In this document: in pieces, positions 1-8,733 of the stretch
How the letters are laid out: every line of letters starts with the position of its first letter
Position numbering within the stretch: position 1 is the stretch's first letter
Assembly: GCF_029945885.1 (NCBI RefSeq)
Contig: NZ_JAQSDK010000037.1
Span: 411,001 to 475,000, forward strand
Source of the DNA: Brevundimonas sp.
GTDB lineage: Bacteria; Pseudomonadota; Alphaproteobacteria; Caulobacterales; Caulobacteraceae
DNA: 64,000 nucleotides
Reading direction: 5' to 3'
Notes under the pieces: generated by a model
Told to the model about the DNA's origin: nothing
What the model saw: the letters and a program-made list of their open reading frames with translations, nothing else
Database searches by the model: none
Made by a program: the position numbers and the translations under genes

Positions 1-60
1 CCGCCCCGCGGCGACCGGGCCCGGTTCGCGCGGATGGCCCCGCCGCCCGAGCGCCGCTAG
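1..60 (+). CDS. possible C-terminal tail of an unidentified gene entering from the left (partial)
   Basis: One frame stays open from the window edge to a TAG at 58-60, giving only 19 residues, rich in Arg and Pro. If real, it converges on the RND pump gene, and the two stop codons share the palindrome CTAG. The stretch is too short to identify, and GC-rich DNA often stays open by chance, so this is a weak call. Confidence 0.25.
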   Translation, partial: PPRGDRARFARMAPPPERR

Positions 61-3000
61 GGCACGACCTCGACCGTCTCCGTCACAGGCATCGACGTCG
101 CCGGCTGGTCGTCGCGTAGCACGATATAGATGGCCGGAATGACCAGCACCGTCAGCAGGGTCGACGAGGCCAGGCCGAACAGCAGCGAAATCGCCAGACC
201 CTGGAAGATCGGGTCGAACAGGATCACCGCCGCCCCGATCATCGCCGCCAGGGCCGTCAGCAGGATCGGCTTGAAGCGGATCGCCCCCGCCTCCAGCAGG
301 ACCTCGCGCAAGGGCCGCCCATCGCCCTGGCTGTGGCGGATGAAATCCACCAGCAGGATCGAATTTCGCACGATAATCCCCGCCAGGGCGATGAAACCGA
401 TCATCGAGGTGGCGGTGAAGGGCGCGCCGAACAGGATGTGGCCGATCACGATCCCGACCAGGGTCAGAGGGATCGGGGTCAGGATCACCAGCGGCAGGCG
501 GAAGCTCTTGAACTGGGCGACCACCAGCACATAGATGCCCAGCAGGGCGACGCCGAAGGCGGCTCCCATGTCGCGGAAGGTCACCCAGGTGATCTCCCAC
601 TCACCGTCCCACAGGACGCTCGGCGTGCTCTCGTCGTCCGGTTGGCCGTTCATCCGCACCGACGGTACGGGACCCGTGCCCCAGTCAGCGTCGCGGATGC
701 GGGAATTGATCTCCAGCATGCCGTAGATCGGGGCCTCATACTGGCCGGCCAGTTCGGCCTGGATCATGTCGACGTCACGACCGTCGCGACGATAGATCCG
801 TGTCGAGCCGGCCTGGGTCTGCGCCGTCACCATCTCGCCCAGGGACACCAGACGGCCGCTACCGCTCGCACTGGCGACCGGGGTCGAGGCGAGGGCCTCG
901 CTCCAGGTCCGGGCGGACTGCGGCAGGCGCACGGCGATCGGCAGCGGGTCACGCCCCTCGCCGCGATGGGCATAGCCCACCACCTGGCCGGCCATCACCG
1001 CCCCGATGGAGTCCAGCACCTCGCGCTCGGAGGCCCCGAACCGTTCGATCTGGGTCCGGTCCGGGACCAGCCGCAGCCGCGGCCGCGCCACGCCGTAGCT
1101 GTCATCGACGTCGACGACATAGGGCACGGCCTTGAAGATGGCCTTCAGCCGTTCCGCCACGTCGCGCCGACTGGCGGCGTCGGGTCCGTAGACCTCGGCC
1201 AGCAGGGTGGCCATGACCGGCGGCCCCGGCGGAGCCTCGACCACCTTCAGGGATGTCCCGGCCGGCAGCGTCAGATCGGCCAGCTTCGTCCGCAACTCCA
1301 GGGCCACGTCATGGCTGGACCGTTTGCGGTCGCCCTTGGCCGCCAGGGTGATCGACAGATCGCCCTGTTCCGGCATGGACCGCAGATAGTAGTGGCGCAC
1401 CAGGCCGTTGAAATTGAACGGCGATGCCGTGCCCGCATAGGAATCGACCGCCTGGACCTCGGGCAGGGTCTGGGCCGCGCCTGCGGCCTCGGCCAGCACC
1501 CTCTGGGTAGTTTCCAGAGTCGTGCCCTCGGCCAGGTCAGCCACAACCATCAGTTCGGACTTGTTGTCGAACGGCAGCAGTTTCACGGTCACGGTCCTGG
1601 TCGCGAACATGGCCATCGACAGCAGGGTCGCCACGCCGATGGCGATCAGGAATATCCAGGCCGAGCGCCGCGTGGCGATCACCCGGCCGGCGATGTGGCG
1701 ATAGACCCGGCCCAGCGGCCCCTCATCGTGGGCGGCATGACCGCCGCCTTCCAGCGACTTGCGCGCGAACCGCACCATCAGCCAGGGCGCGATGACCATG
1801 GCCACAAAGAAGGAGAAGACCATCGCCGCCGAGGCGTTGACGGGGATCGGGGCCATATAGGGTCCCATCAGGCCCGAGACGAACAGCATCGGCAGCAGGG
1901 CCGCGACCACGGTCAGGGTCGCAACCACAGTCGGGTTGCCGACCTCGGCCACGGCCTCGATCGCCGCCTGCTGGCGCGTTCGGTCGTCGTCCATGGCCCA
2001 GTGTCGGGCGATGTTCTCGATCACTACAATGGCATCATCAACCAGGATGCCGATCGAGAAGATCAGGGCGAACAGGCTGACCCGGTTGATCGAATAGCCC
2101 ATCAGGTTCGAGGCGAAGAGGGTCAGCAGGATGGTCGTGGGAATCACCACCGCCGTCACCGCCGCCTCGCGCCAGCCGATGGCGAACCCGATCAGGATGA
2201 CGATCGACACCGTCGCCAGGCCGAGATGCATCAGCAGCTCATTGGCCTTCTCATTGGCGCTCTCGCCATAGTCGCGGGTGACGGCGACGTGCAGACCCTC
2301 GGGGATCAGCGTGCCTTCCAGGGACTCGACCCGGTGCAACACGGCCTCAGCCACGACCACGGCATTGGCCCCCTCGCGCTTGGCGATCGCCAGGGTGACG
2401 GCCGGCGCATTGCTCCAGTGGCCCTCGGCATCGCGGGACCAGCGGCTGACCCGCGACTGGGCCTCGGCGGGCCCGCGCACCACGGTGGCCACGTCGCGCA
2501 CCGCCACGGCCTGGCCGGTGCTCGAGGGCACGGTCAGCAGGCCGATGTCCCCGGTGGCGGTCAGGGTCTGACCGGCGACCACGGAGACCGCCTGACCAGC
2601 GTCGCGCACCGAACCGGCGGGAAAGCTGCGGTTGGCCTGGCGTACCGTATCGATCAGCGCGCCCAGTGATACACCGTGCAGCGCCAGGCGCGCCGGATCG
2701 GGCTCGACCCGGATCTCTTCCGGCTGGCCGCCGACGATATAGGTGGTGCCGATGTCGGTGACCTTGGACACCTCCGTCTGCAACTGGTCGGCGATCAGCC
2801 GCAGGGTGGCCTCGTCCCAGCGCCCGGCATTGGCGGCGTCCGGCGACAGGGTCAGGGTCAGCATCGGTACATCATTGATGCCCTTGACCTGGATCAGGGG
2901 CGGCACGATCCCGACCGGAATCCGGTCCATATTGGCCTGGATCCGCTCATTGACCCGGACGATGGCGTTGTCCGGATGGGTCCCGACCTTGAACCGGGCC

Positions 3001-3290
3001 ACGACCATGACCTGGTCGTCGTCGGCGAACGTATAGACGTGCTCGACGTCGGGGATCGATTTGACGATGGCTTCCAGCGGCTTGCCGACCAGCTCCACCG
3101 CATCGGGGGCCGACAGGCCCGGGGCCATGGCGATGATATCGATCATCGGCACGCTGATCTGCGGCTCCTCCTCGCGCGGGATACTGAGCAGGGCCAGCAG
3201 GCCGACCGCCAGGGCGGCGATCAGGATCAGCGGGGTCAGGGGGGATTTGATCGTCGCGGCCGTCAGCCGCCCGGAGAAGCCGAGGTTCAT
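57..3290 (-). CDS. RND-family efflux pump inner-membrane permease
   Basis: This 1077-residue protein is a proton-driven RND transporter of the AcrB/HAE1/MexF type that exports small molecules across the inner membrane. The length fits the family. The first membrane helix is near residues 17-37. The hallmark helix with the proton-relay acids reads GILVDDAIVVIEN at about 413-426. Two large periplasmic loops and a second helix block after about residue 890 complete the duplicated layout. It overlaps the upstream adaptor gene by an ATGA junction (3287-3290), so the two are translated together. No TolC-like outer-membrane gene is visible, so an outer partner must lie elsewhere. The substrate cannot be read from the sequence. 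The rhodanese gene in the same operon suggests, but does not prove, a link to sulfur stress. Confidence 0.93.
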   Translation of the reverse strand: MNLGFSGRLTAATIKSPLTPLILIAALAVGLLALLSIPREEEPQISVPMIDIIAMAPGLSAPDAVELVGKPLEAIVKSIPDVEHVYTFADDDQVMVVARFKVGTHPDNAIVRVNERIQANMDRIPVGIVPPLIQVKGINDVPMLTLTLSPDAANAGRWDEATLRLIADQLQTEVSKVTDIGTTYIVGGQPEEIRVEPDPARLALHGVSLGALIDTVRQANRSFPAGSVRDAGQAVSVVAGQTLTATGDIGLLTVPSSTGQAVAVRDVATVVRGPAEAQSRVSRWSRDAEGHWSNAPAVTLAIAKREGANAVVVAEAVLHRVESLEGTLIPEGLHVAVTRDYGESANEKANELLMHLGLATVSIVILIGFAIGWREAAVTAVVIPTTILLTLFASNLMGYSINRVSLFALIFSIGILVDDAIVVIENIARHWAMDDDRTRQQAAIEAVAEVGNPTVVATLTVVAALLPMLFVSGLMGPYMAPIPVNASAAMVFSFFVAMVIAPWLMVRFARKSLEGGGHAAHDEGPLGRVYRHIAGRVIATRRSAWIFLIAIGVATLLSMAMFATRTVTVKLLPFDNKSELMVVADLAEGTTLETTQRVLAEAAGAAQTLPEVQAVDSYAGTASPFNFNGLVRHYYLRSMPEQGDLSITLAAKGDRKRSSHDVALELRTKLADLTLPAGTSLKVVEAPPGPPVMATLLAEVYGPDAASRRDVAERLKAIFKAVPYVVDVDDSYGVARPRLRLVPDRTQIERFGASEREVLDSIGAVMAGQVVGYAHRGEGRDPLPIAVRLPQSARTWSEALASTPVASASGSGRLVSLGEMVTAQTQAGSTRIYRRDGRDVDMIQAELAGQYEAPIYGMLEINSRIRDADWGTGPVPSVRMNGQPDDESTPSVLWDGEWEITWVTFRDMGAAFGVALLGIYVLVVAQFKSFRLPLVILTPIPLTLVGIVIGHILFGAPFTATSMIGFIALAGIIVRNSILLVDFIRHSQGDGRPLREVLLEAGAIRFKPILLTALAAMIGAAVILFDPIFQGLAISLLFGLASSTLLTVLVIPAIYIVLRDDQPATSMPVTETVEVVP

Positions 3291-4339
3291 CGGGCCGTCC
3301 CCGCCGGAGCGACGATCCGGTCACCGGCGACCAGGCCACTCAACACCTCAACCTCGGAGACCGACGGGCCCGGCGCAATCTGGACCGGCGTATCCGCCAC
3401 CGTCCCGCGCCGCACCAGACGCACATAGTCGACACCGAACCGGCTCACGACATAGGTCGCCGGAATGACGATCGCCTGGCGCTCGCCGACCGGCAGGCGC
3501 ACACCGATGCGCCGCCCGATCAGGCTGGCATCGAGACCCGACGCGTCGATGTCGGCCACCACCTGGCCGGCGTCCACGGCCGGATAGACCTGGGCGACCT
3601 GGGCCATGACGACATCGCCGCCGGGGCCGTTCGGGGTCATCTCGACCCGGGTGCCGACCCGCAGGGCCCGCGCCTGGCCCTCAGGCAGCTGCACCCGCAC
3701 CACCAGGGGGCCCGAGGTCACCGTGGCGATCGACTGGCCCGGCATCACCACCGAACCGACCGGCACATCAGCCTTCAGCACCCGACCGGCCGTCGGGGCC
3801 AGGATGGCCCCCTGGGCTCCAGACTCGGCACTGGCGGCCCGCTGGGCCCGCGCCGCTTCCAGATTACCCTCCGCGGCCCGTGCCGCGGCGGCCATCTGAT
3901 CCAGTTTGGCCTGGGCATAGATGCCGCGATCGAACAGGGTCCGGGTCCGGGCCAGGTCGGCCCGGGCCCGCTCGGCCTCGGCCTCGGCGGCCCGGACCAT
4001 GGCCTCGAACCCGGCCGTCTGCAGATTGATCCGGTCATCGCGAACGATCCCGATCACCTGACCGGCACCGACCGTCGCGCCCTCGCGCACGTTCAGCCGC
4101 ACCAGGGTGCCGCCGATCCGGGCCGTGGCCATGCCCATGTCGCGGGTCGTGACCTCACCGGCGACCGGCTTCATGTCGGCGATGTTGCGGGAAGCCACAG
4201 CGAGACCACCCGCGGCCTCGGGGACGGCCGGGGCTTCGGCCGGGGGAGTCGGGGCACTGCAGCCCGCCACGCCCAGCGCCAGGCCCAGCAGGGCCACGGC
4301 AGCGATCCGGTTCAGCCCGGGGTTCAGCGACAGCCGCAT
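3287..4339 (-). CDS. RND efflux periplasmic adaptor (membrane fusion) lipoprotein
   Basis: This 350-residue HlyD/AcrA-type adaptor bridges the RND permease and an outer-membrane channel. A signal peptide ends in a lipobox-like VAGC within the first 35 residues, so the protein is probably lipid-anchored. A split biotinyl-lipoyl domain surrounds an Ala/Arg-rich helical hairpin (roughly residues 95-165), followed by beta-barrel and membrane-proximal domains. I start at the ATG at 4339, which has AGGAG just upstream. A GTG nine bases earlier lies inside that ribosome-binding site and is unlikely. The gene follows the rhodanese by 14 bases and overlaps the permease start, forming one three-gene operon. 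Confidence 0.9.
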   Translation of the reverse strand: MRLSLNPGLNRIAAVALLGLALGVAGCSAPTPPAEAPAVPEAAGGLAVASRNIADMKPVAGEVTTRDMGMATARIGGTLVRLNVREGATVGAGQVIGIVRDDRINLQTAGFEAMVRAAEAEAERARADLARTRTLFDRGIYAQAKLDQMAAAARAAEGNLEAARAQRAASAESGAQGAILAPTAGRVLKADVPVGSVVMPGQSIATVTSGPLVVRVQLPEGQARALRVGTRVEMTPNGPGGDVVMAQVAQVYPAVDAGQVVADIDASGLDASLIGRRIGVRLPVGERQAIVIPATYVVSRFGVDYVRLVRRGTVADTPVQIAPGPSVSEVEVLSGLVAGDRIVAPAGTAR

Positions 4340-4353
4340 GATCTTCACTCCTG

Positions 4354-4698
4354 CTACCGGAATCCGCCGGGCCGTTCCGTCGGCAGGCCGTCAGCCTTCC
4401 AGCCGCCGATGCCGCCATCCATATGGCTGTCGACCGCCACCCCGGCCGCGCGGCAGAGGTGAATGGCCTTCAGCGACCTTACGCCGGAACCGCACTGGAA
4501 CACGACCGACGCCGGATCGGCGATTTCCGCCAACAGGGCCGGATCGAGGCTCGACAGCGGCCGGTTGATTGCGCCGGTGATCCGCTCGGCCGCGAACTCG
4601 CCCGACTCTCGAACATCGACGATCAGGACCTGCCCCGCCGCGTGGGCAGCATGAACATCCTTGGCCGAAAAAGTCTTGACGTCCTTGATCTGGATCAT
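4354..4698 (-). CDS. single-domain rhodanese (sulfurtransferase)
   Basis: A 114-residue single rhodanese domain that moves sulfane sulfur through a cysteine persulfide. The active-site loop CGSGVRS begins at Cys69, and the structural motif DVRES lies near residue 28. No signal peptide is present, so it should be cytoplasmic. It is the first gene of the leftward operon with the RND adaptor and pump. A flavoprotein resembling sulfide:quinone oxidoreductase reads away from it on the other strand. That context points to persulfide handling after sulfide oxidation, which is inference. The short length fits GlpE/PspE-like proteins. Confidence 0.9.
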   Translation of the reverse strand: MIQIKDVKTFSAKDVHAAHAAGQVLIVDVRESGEFAAERITGAINRPLSSLDPALLAEIADPASVVFQCGSGVRSLKAIHLCRAAGVAVDSHMDGGIGGWKADGLPTERPGGFR

Positions 4699-4767
4699 CG
4701 CTGGCAGGCTCCCGCTGGGGTCTGATTGGTTGTCGCCGAGGTCGGCAGGGTACTATTAGTTTCGTAT

Positions 4768-4800
4768 TTGCATATATTATGTTGATGTTGTAATCGTCAA
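4768..4800. promoter_or_regulatory. candidate overlapping divergent promoters of the sulfide/RND locus
   Basis: This is an AT-rich island in very GC-rich DNA between the rhodanese and flavoprotein genes. On the minus strand, TTGACG (4800-4795) and ATATAT (4777-4772) are 17 bases apart, a good sigma-70-like promoter for the rhodanese operon. On the plus strand, TTGCAT (4768-4773) and TAATCG (4791-4796) are also 17 apart, a weaker match for the flavoprotein gene. The two overlap almost completely, so one bound repressor could control both. An ArsR-family sulfide sensor (BigR/SqrR) would fit, but no such gene is in the window. Confidence 0.45.
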
Positions 4801-4845
4801 GGGTCGTCGACGATCGGCGCGCCACCATCACAGGGAGCCAGGCCA

Positions 4846-6165
4846 ATGGCCGACAGCAAGAAACCCCATGTCGTCATTCTCGGCGCAGGTCTCGGCGGCA
4901 CTGTCGCCGCCTTCGAGATCAAGGACGCCCTCGGCTATGCGGCCGACGTGACCGTGGTGAACCGGGGCTCCACCTTCCATTTCGTGCCGTCCAACCCCTG
5001 GGTCGCCGTCCGCTGGCGCAAGCGCGAGGCGATCGAAGTCCAGCTGGAGCCGGTCTTCCGCAAGCGCGACATCCGCCTGCTGCCGCAGGGCTGCTCCGGC
5101 GTCCGGCCGGCCGACAACCAGATCGATCTCGGTGACGGCGGGGTTCTCGACTACGACTATCTGGTCATCGCCACGGGCCCGGAACTGGCCTTCGACGAGA
5201 TCGAGGGTCTGGGCCCGACGCCCGGCTTTACCCAGTCGGTCTGCCACGTCGATCACGCCGAGGTCGCCGCCGACGCCTTCGACGCCCTGGCCGCCAATCC
5301 CGGCCCGGTCATTATCGGGGCCGTCCAGGGGGCCTCCTGCTTCGGCCCGGCCTATGAGTTCGCCCTGATCCTCGACACCGAACTGCGGCGTCGCAAGGTC
5401 CGTGACCGGGTGCCGATGACCTTCGTCACCTCCGAACCCTATATCGGCCACCTCGGCCTCGACGGCGTGGGCGACACCCGCGGCCTGCTCGAGAGCGAGA
5501 TGCGCAACCGCCACATCAAATGGATCACCAGCGCCCGGGTGAAAAAGGTCGAGGCCGGCATGATGCATGTCGAGGCCATTGATGACGACGGCTCGATCAA
5601 GGCGAACCACGCCCTGCCCTTCACCTATTCGATGATGCTGCCGCCGTTCCGCGGGGTGGCCGCCGTCCGCGGGGTCGAGGGGCTGGTCAATCCACGCGGC
5701 TTCATTCTCGCCGATAAACACCAGCGCAACCCGACCTTCCACAACGTCTATTCGCTGGGCGTCTGCGTCGCCATCCCGCCGGTCGGCCCGACGCCGGTGC
5801 CGGTCGGCGTGCCCAAGACCGGCTTCATGATCGAGAGTATGGTCACGGCCATCGCCCACAATCTGCGCCAGGAAATCAACGGCCAGGAGCCGACCAACGA
5901 AGCGACCTGGAACGCCATCTGCCTGGCTGATTTCGGCGACGGCGGCGTGGCCTTCTTCGCCCAGCCCCAGATTCCGCCGCGCAACATCAACTGGGCGGCC
6001 AGCGGCAAATGGGTCCACCTCGCCAAGGTCGGGTTCGAGAAATATTTCATCGGCAAGGTCAAGCGCGGCGAGAGCGTGCCCTTCTATGAGCGACTGGCCC
6101 TCGACCTGATCGGGGCCCACCGCCTCAAGGAACCCTCATCGACCCCGTCCGGAGATCAAGCATGA
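4846..6165 (+). CDS. sulfide:quinone oxidoreductase-like FAD flavoprotein
   Basis: This 439-residue two-dinucleotide-binding flavoprotein probably oxidises sulfide and passes electrons to quinone at the membrane. The FAD-binding motif GAGLGG starts at residue 13, and a second motif (VIATGP) is near 107. Three cysteines (133, 165, 307) sit where SQR enzymes carry their catalytic cysteines, in the contexts VCHVD, GASCFGP and LGVCVA. The C-terminal region holds an amphipathic, Lys/Phe-rich stretch (about 395-420) that suits membrane docking. A GGGAG ribosome site precedes the ATG. The gene overlaps the DUF2892 gene by four bases. Flavocytochrome c sulfide dehydrogenase flavoprotein is a less likely alternative because no cytochrome partner is adjacent. 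Confidence 0.82.
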   Translation: MADSKKPHVVILGAGLGGTVAAFEIKDALGYAADVTVVNRGSTFHFVPSNPWVAVRWRKREAIEVQLEPVFRKRDIRLLPQGCSGVRPADNQIDLGDGGVLDYDYLVIATGPELAFDEIEGLGPTPGFTQSVCHVDHAEVAADAFDALAANPGPVIIGAVQGASCFGPAYEFALILDTELRRRKVRDRVPMTFVTSEPYIGHLGLDGVGDTRGLLESEMRNRHIKWITSARVKKVEAGMMHVEAIDDDGSIKANHALPFTYSMMLPPFRGVAAVRGVEGLVNPRGFILADKHQRNPTFHNVYSLGVCVAIPPVGPTPVPVGVPKTGFMIESMVTAIAHNLRQEINGQEPTNEATWNAICLADFGDGGVAFFAQPQIPPRNINWAASGKWVHLAKVGFEKYFIGKVKRGESVPFYERLALDLIGAHRLKEPSSTPSGDQA

Positions 6166-6365
6166 ACCTCGACCGCGCCGTCCTCGCCTTCGCAGGCACC
6201 GTCATCCTGGTCAGCGTGGCGCTCAGCCTGACGGTGAATCCGTGGTGGAGCGCCCTGACGGTCTTCGCCGGCCTGAACCTGATCCAGTCGGCCTTTACCG
6301 GCTTCTGCCCGGCCGCCCTGGTGTTCAGGGCGTTCGGCCTCAAGTCCGGCTGCGCCTTCCGCTAG
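6162..6365 (+). CDS. DUF2892 (YgaP transmembrane-like) small membrane protein
   Basis: A 67-residue protein with two hydrophobic helices and the conserved end pattern FTGFCPAA followed by GLKSGCAF. This matches the membrane part of YgaP-type rhodaneses. In many bacteria this domain accompanies sulfurtransferases and sulfide oxidation genes. The start codon overlaps the stop of the flavoprotein gene (ATGA), so it is translationally coupled. Its role is not established. A membrane cysteine that accepts sulfur or anchors a rhodanese is the usual suggestion. Confidence 0.82.
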   Translation: MNLDRAVLAFAGTVILVSVALSLTVNPWWSALTVFAGLNLIQSAFTGFCPAALVFRAFGLKSGCAFR

Positions 6366-6387
6366 ACCGGGACCCGGCCAGACAGCA

Positions 6388-6427
6388 AAGGCCCGACCGC
6401 ATCACAGCGGCCGGGCCCTTCCTGTTT
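6388..6427 (+). terminator. rho-independent-like terminator after the sulfide genes
   Basis: GGCCCG-A-CCGC (6390-6400) pairs with GCGG-C-CGGGCC (6407-6417) around a six-base loop, followed by CTTCCTGTTT. The site also separates this operon from the convergent TraB gene. The U tract is weak, so it may act in both directions or need Rho. Confidence 0.6.
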
Positions 6428-6441
6428 GCGGACGCGGCGAC

Positions 6442-7407
6442 CTAGTTCGGAACCCGCTCGACCGTGACACCCCGCTGGGCCAGCTGGACCTGAACGCTGT
6501 CCTCCCCGGCCAGATGGGCGGCCCCGACGGCGATGAAGACCGTGCCGGAACCGTCCAGCAGGGTCTGGATCTGGCCCGCCCAGTTGACGTTCCGGTCGAC
6601 CAGCAGCGACTGGTACATCAGCGCGCTGGCGTCCCGCATCGGCTCGACCCCGACCGCATTGATCGCCGCGACGTCGCCGTCGGCCCAGGCCGAGACCAGC
6701 CGACCGAGCTCGGTGGTCGCATCCTCGAAATCATCGAGCGTGCTGCGCAGGAAGTCCAGCTGACCCGTCTCGGGGAAGCCCGCCAGGAGGCGGATCTGTT
6801 CGTCCAGGGTCTCGAACCCGTCCACCGGCTTGCCGGCCGCCTCCATCCGCGCTTTCAGCAGCAGGTCGACGCCCGACCGCGGATCGTAGCCGGCCCGGGT
6901 CATCGGCGCGACCGACAGGGTCAGGGCCGCCAGCCAGGGCCGCAGCGGATCCAGCTGGGCCGCCGTCATCCCCATGGTGCGGGCGGCGGTGTCCAGCGCC
7001 GCCAGCTCATCCGCGGTCAGAAGGGTGGACAGCGGGGTCTGGGGCGAGATGCCGTACTGCTGGATCAGGGGCATGGCCGCCGCCTGGTCATCCGGGTTGG
7101 CGACCTCGAGGATCAGCCGCGAGGCGCTGTCGAGAGCCGCATCGACGCGGTCGGTCTGCCAGGCGGTGTCCGGGCGCAGCACATGCACCGTGCCGAACAG
7201 ATAGATGGTCGAGTCGGCGTCGCGGATGACCCACAGGGCCGGACCGTTGCCCTGGGCGGGCAGAACGGCTTGCGGAGCGGCGGTCTGGGCAAGGGCCTGC
7301 CCCGGCGCGGTCAGCAGGCTGAGCGTGAGGCCGAACCCGAGGGCCGTGCCCGCCGCGACGCGGGTGATCCGGCCGGCGGAAGATTTGAGAAGCGAGACGA
7401 ACGTCAT
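6442..7407 (-). CDS. TraB/GumN family protein, probably secreted
   Basis: A 321-residue protein with an N-terminal signal peptide (LGFGLTLSLLTAPGQALA) and the family's three signatures: an N-terminal GTVHVL motif, an internal GVDLLLK stretch, and a C-terminal AVGAAHLAGEDS. The family is related to Tiki metalloproteases, and the conserved His and Glu residues are thought to bind metal. Bacterial function is poorly known. I use the ATG at 7407 because the long reading frame upstream of it is the antisense shadow of other genes. It lies 59 bases downstream of the membrane-protein gene at 7467-8054 and may be the last gene of that operon. Confidence 0.85.
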   Translation of the reverse strand: MTFVSLLKSSAGRITRVAAGTALGFGLTLSLLTAPGQALAQTAAPQAVLPAQGNGPALWVIRDADSTIYLFGTVHVLRPDTAWQTDRVDAALDSASRLILEVANPDDQAAAMPLIQQYGISPQTPLSTLLTADELAALDTAARTMGMTAAQLDPLRPWLAALTLSVAPMTRAGYDPRSGVDLLLKARMEAAGKPVDGFETLDEQIRLLAGFPETGQLDFLRSTLDDFEDATTELGRLVSAWADGDVAAINAVGVEPMRDASALMYQSLLVDRNVNWAGQIQTLLDGSGTVFIAVGAAHLAGEDSVQVQLAQRGVTVERVPN

Positions 7408-7466
7408 GGGATGATCCTTTGGAACAGGGTGAAGATGGAGAGGGGCGAGGATGAGGCCGTCGGCGG

Positions 7467-8054
7467 TCAGTGAATGCCGCGTCGGGCCGAGGCGACGATC
7501 GAGGCCAGCAGATAGACGGCCATCAGGATGCCGATCAGGCCCCAGCCGCTGACGGTTCCGACCAGGCCCAGCCGTTCGGCGGCGGCATAGAGGAACAGGG
7601 CAGTCTGCAGCACCCAGAAGGCGGTGGCGGCGGTCTCGGCCATGATCCGGCGCAGCATTTCGTCGGCCGCGCGCCACAGCATCAGGTTGGCGACGCCCTG
7701 CAGGACCGACAGGACGACGATCCCGCCGAACACGACATCGGCGTTGGCCCAGGCCGGACCGAACATGGGCAGAAGCAACATCGCCCCGGCCAGCAGGAAG
7801 ACGGCGATCTGAAGGAACCCGCAGGCCCGGGGGACGGTGGAGGGCCGTCGCGCCAGGGTGATGATGCTCAGGGCGGCGATGGCCAGCAGGGCCACCGCCA
7901 TGGCCGTGGCCAGGCTGTCGGCCCAGGTCTGGTCCCGCATCAGGGCGATTTGGGTGACCCCGTAGCCGGTGAGCGCGCCCAGCCCCCCGAGGGTGACGAT
8001 GCCCAGGATCCTGAGGGCCAGGGGCGGCTTCGGGGTGTCGGTCAGGGTCGTCAT
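7467..8054 (-). CDS. hypothetical integral membrane protein
   Basis: A 195-residue hydrophobic protein with about five or six predicted membrane helices (near 13-30, 43-63, 78-98, 105-125, 140-160 and 170-188). I do not recognise the family. Its start codon overlaps the stop of the small XRE regulator gene by four bases. With the membrane protein on the other side of the regulator it forms a membrane/regulator/membrane operon. Such operons commonly pair an XRE repressor with DUF2975-like or DUF3796-like membrane proteins, but I cannot assign either name from sequence alone. Confidence 0.75.
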   Translation of the reverse strand: MTTLTDTPKPPLALRILGIVTLGGLGALTGYGVTQIALMRDQTWADSLATAMAVALLAIAALSIITLARRPSTVPRACGFLQIAVFLLAGAMLLLPMFGPAWANADVVFGGIVVLSVLQGVANLMLWRAADEMLRRIMAETAATAFWVLQTALFLYAAAERLGLVGTVSGWGLIGILMAVYLLASIVASARRGIH

Positions 8055-8254
8055 GATCCGGCTCCTGTGTCGGAAAAGATGGATTCAATGGGTTGGTCGA
8101 AGACGCGGGCAATCTTGAAGGCGAGCGGCAGGGACGGGTCGTAGCGGCCGGTCTCCAGCGCATTGACGGTCTGGCGCGAGACCCCGAGCTGTTCGGCCAG
8201 GTCGGCCTGGCTCCAGTCGCGTTCGGCGCGCAGGATCTTGAGACGGTTGTTCAT
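8051..8254 (-). CDS. small XRE/Cro-CI family helix-turn-helix regulator
   Basis: A 67-residue protein made almost entirely of one HTH_3 domain: WSQADLAEQLGVSRQTVNAL covers the turn and recognition helix, followed by PSLPLAFKIARVF. This short class (YozG-like) usually regulates an adjacent membrane-protein operon and itself. It is sandwiched between two membrane-protein genes, 10 bases after the first and overlapping the second. The paired 17-bp operators at the operon promoter (8734-8803) are its likely targets. Confidence 0.9.
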   Translation of the reverse strand: MNNRLKILRAERDWSQADLAEQLGVSRQTVNALETGRYDPSLPLAFKIARVFDQPIESIFSDTGAGS

Positions 8255-8264
8255 GACCGGGCCC

Positions 8265-8723
8265 TCATCGACGGCGCCACCACCACCAGGCCCAGACGAT
8301 CGTATAGCCGAGGATCATCACCAGCAGCACGGCGAAGGCCCCGGTGGCGGCATAGGCGGCGGGATCGGTGCGGCCCTCGAACATTGAGGGCACGGTCCAG
8401 CGGCGGGCCTGTGGCAGGGTCGCCAGGACGAAGAGGGGCCCGCACGCCAGCATGCCGCCACAGCCGCCCCAGAACCAGGCGGCCTTGTGGGCCTCACGCG
8501 CGGCCTCGTCGATCGAGCGCATCCAGGCGACGGAGATGACCATGCCGCCGGCCATCAGGGCGGCGGCGATGATGCCGATGACCCAGACCGTGGCCTGGTC
8601 CTGATCGATCGCGCCGCTGGCGGACAGGTAGCCGACGGCGATGCCGACGACGAAGGCCACGACCATGACGGCCAGCAGGCCGATCAGCGACCGGACAATC
8701 AGGGGGGTCAGGTTTTTGTTCAT
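8265..8723 (-). CDS. hypothetical membrane protein, first gene of the XRE operon
   Basis: A 152-residue protein with roughly four membrane helices (near residues 9-30, 45-64, 85-103 and 128-146). The region between helices two and three (SIDEAAREAHKAAWFWGG) is the part most resembling a conserved motif of small XRE-associated membrane proteins. The C-terminus is tryptophan- and arginine-rich (WAWWWWRRR), which should hold the last helix at the cytoplasmic face. It is preceded by the operator-flanked promoter. No function is known. Confidence 0.75.
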   Translation of the reverse strand: MNKNLTPLIVRSLIGLLAVMVVAFVVGIAVGYLSASGAIDQDQATVWVIGIIAAALMAGGMVISVAWMRSIDEAAREAHKAAWFWGGCGGMLACGPLFVLATLPQARRWTVPSMFEGRTDPAAYAATGAFAVLLVMILGYTIVWAWWWWRRR

Positions 8724-8733
8724 GGAAAGTACC

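Noticed and set aside
333..2669. A 778-codon plus-strand frame opposite the RND pump
   Set aside because: Antisense shadow of a clear RND permease; low-complexity His/Gln/Arg/Gly-rich composition and no start context.
4768..4800. A definite BigR/SqrR operator
   Set aside because: The region is AT-rich and well placed, but I could not find a clean inverted repeat matching the known site, and the regulator gene is not in the window.
7408..8163. Long N-terminal extension of the TraB/GumN protein
   Set aside because: That frame runs antisense-free but through two other genes on the same strand in a different frame, and the ATG at 7407 begins a normal signal peptide.
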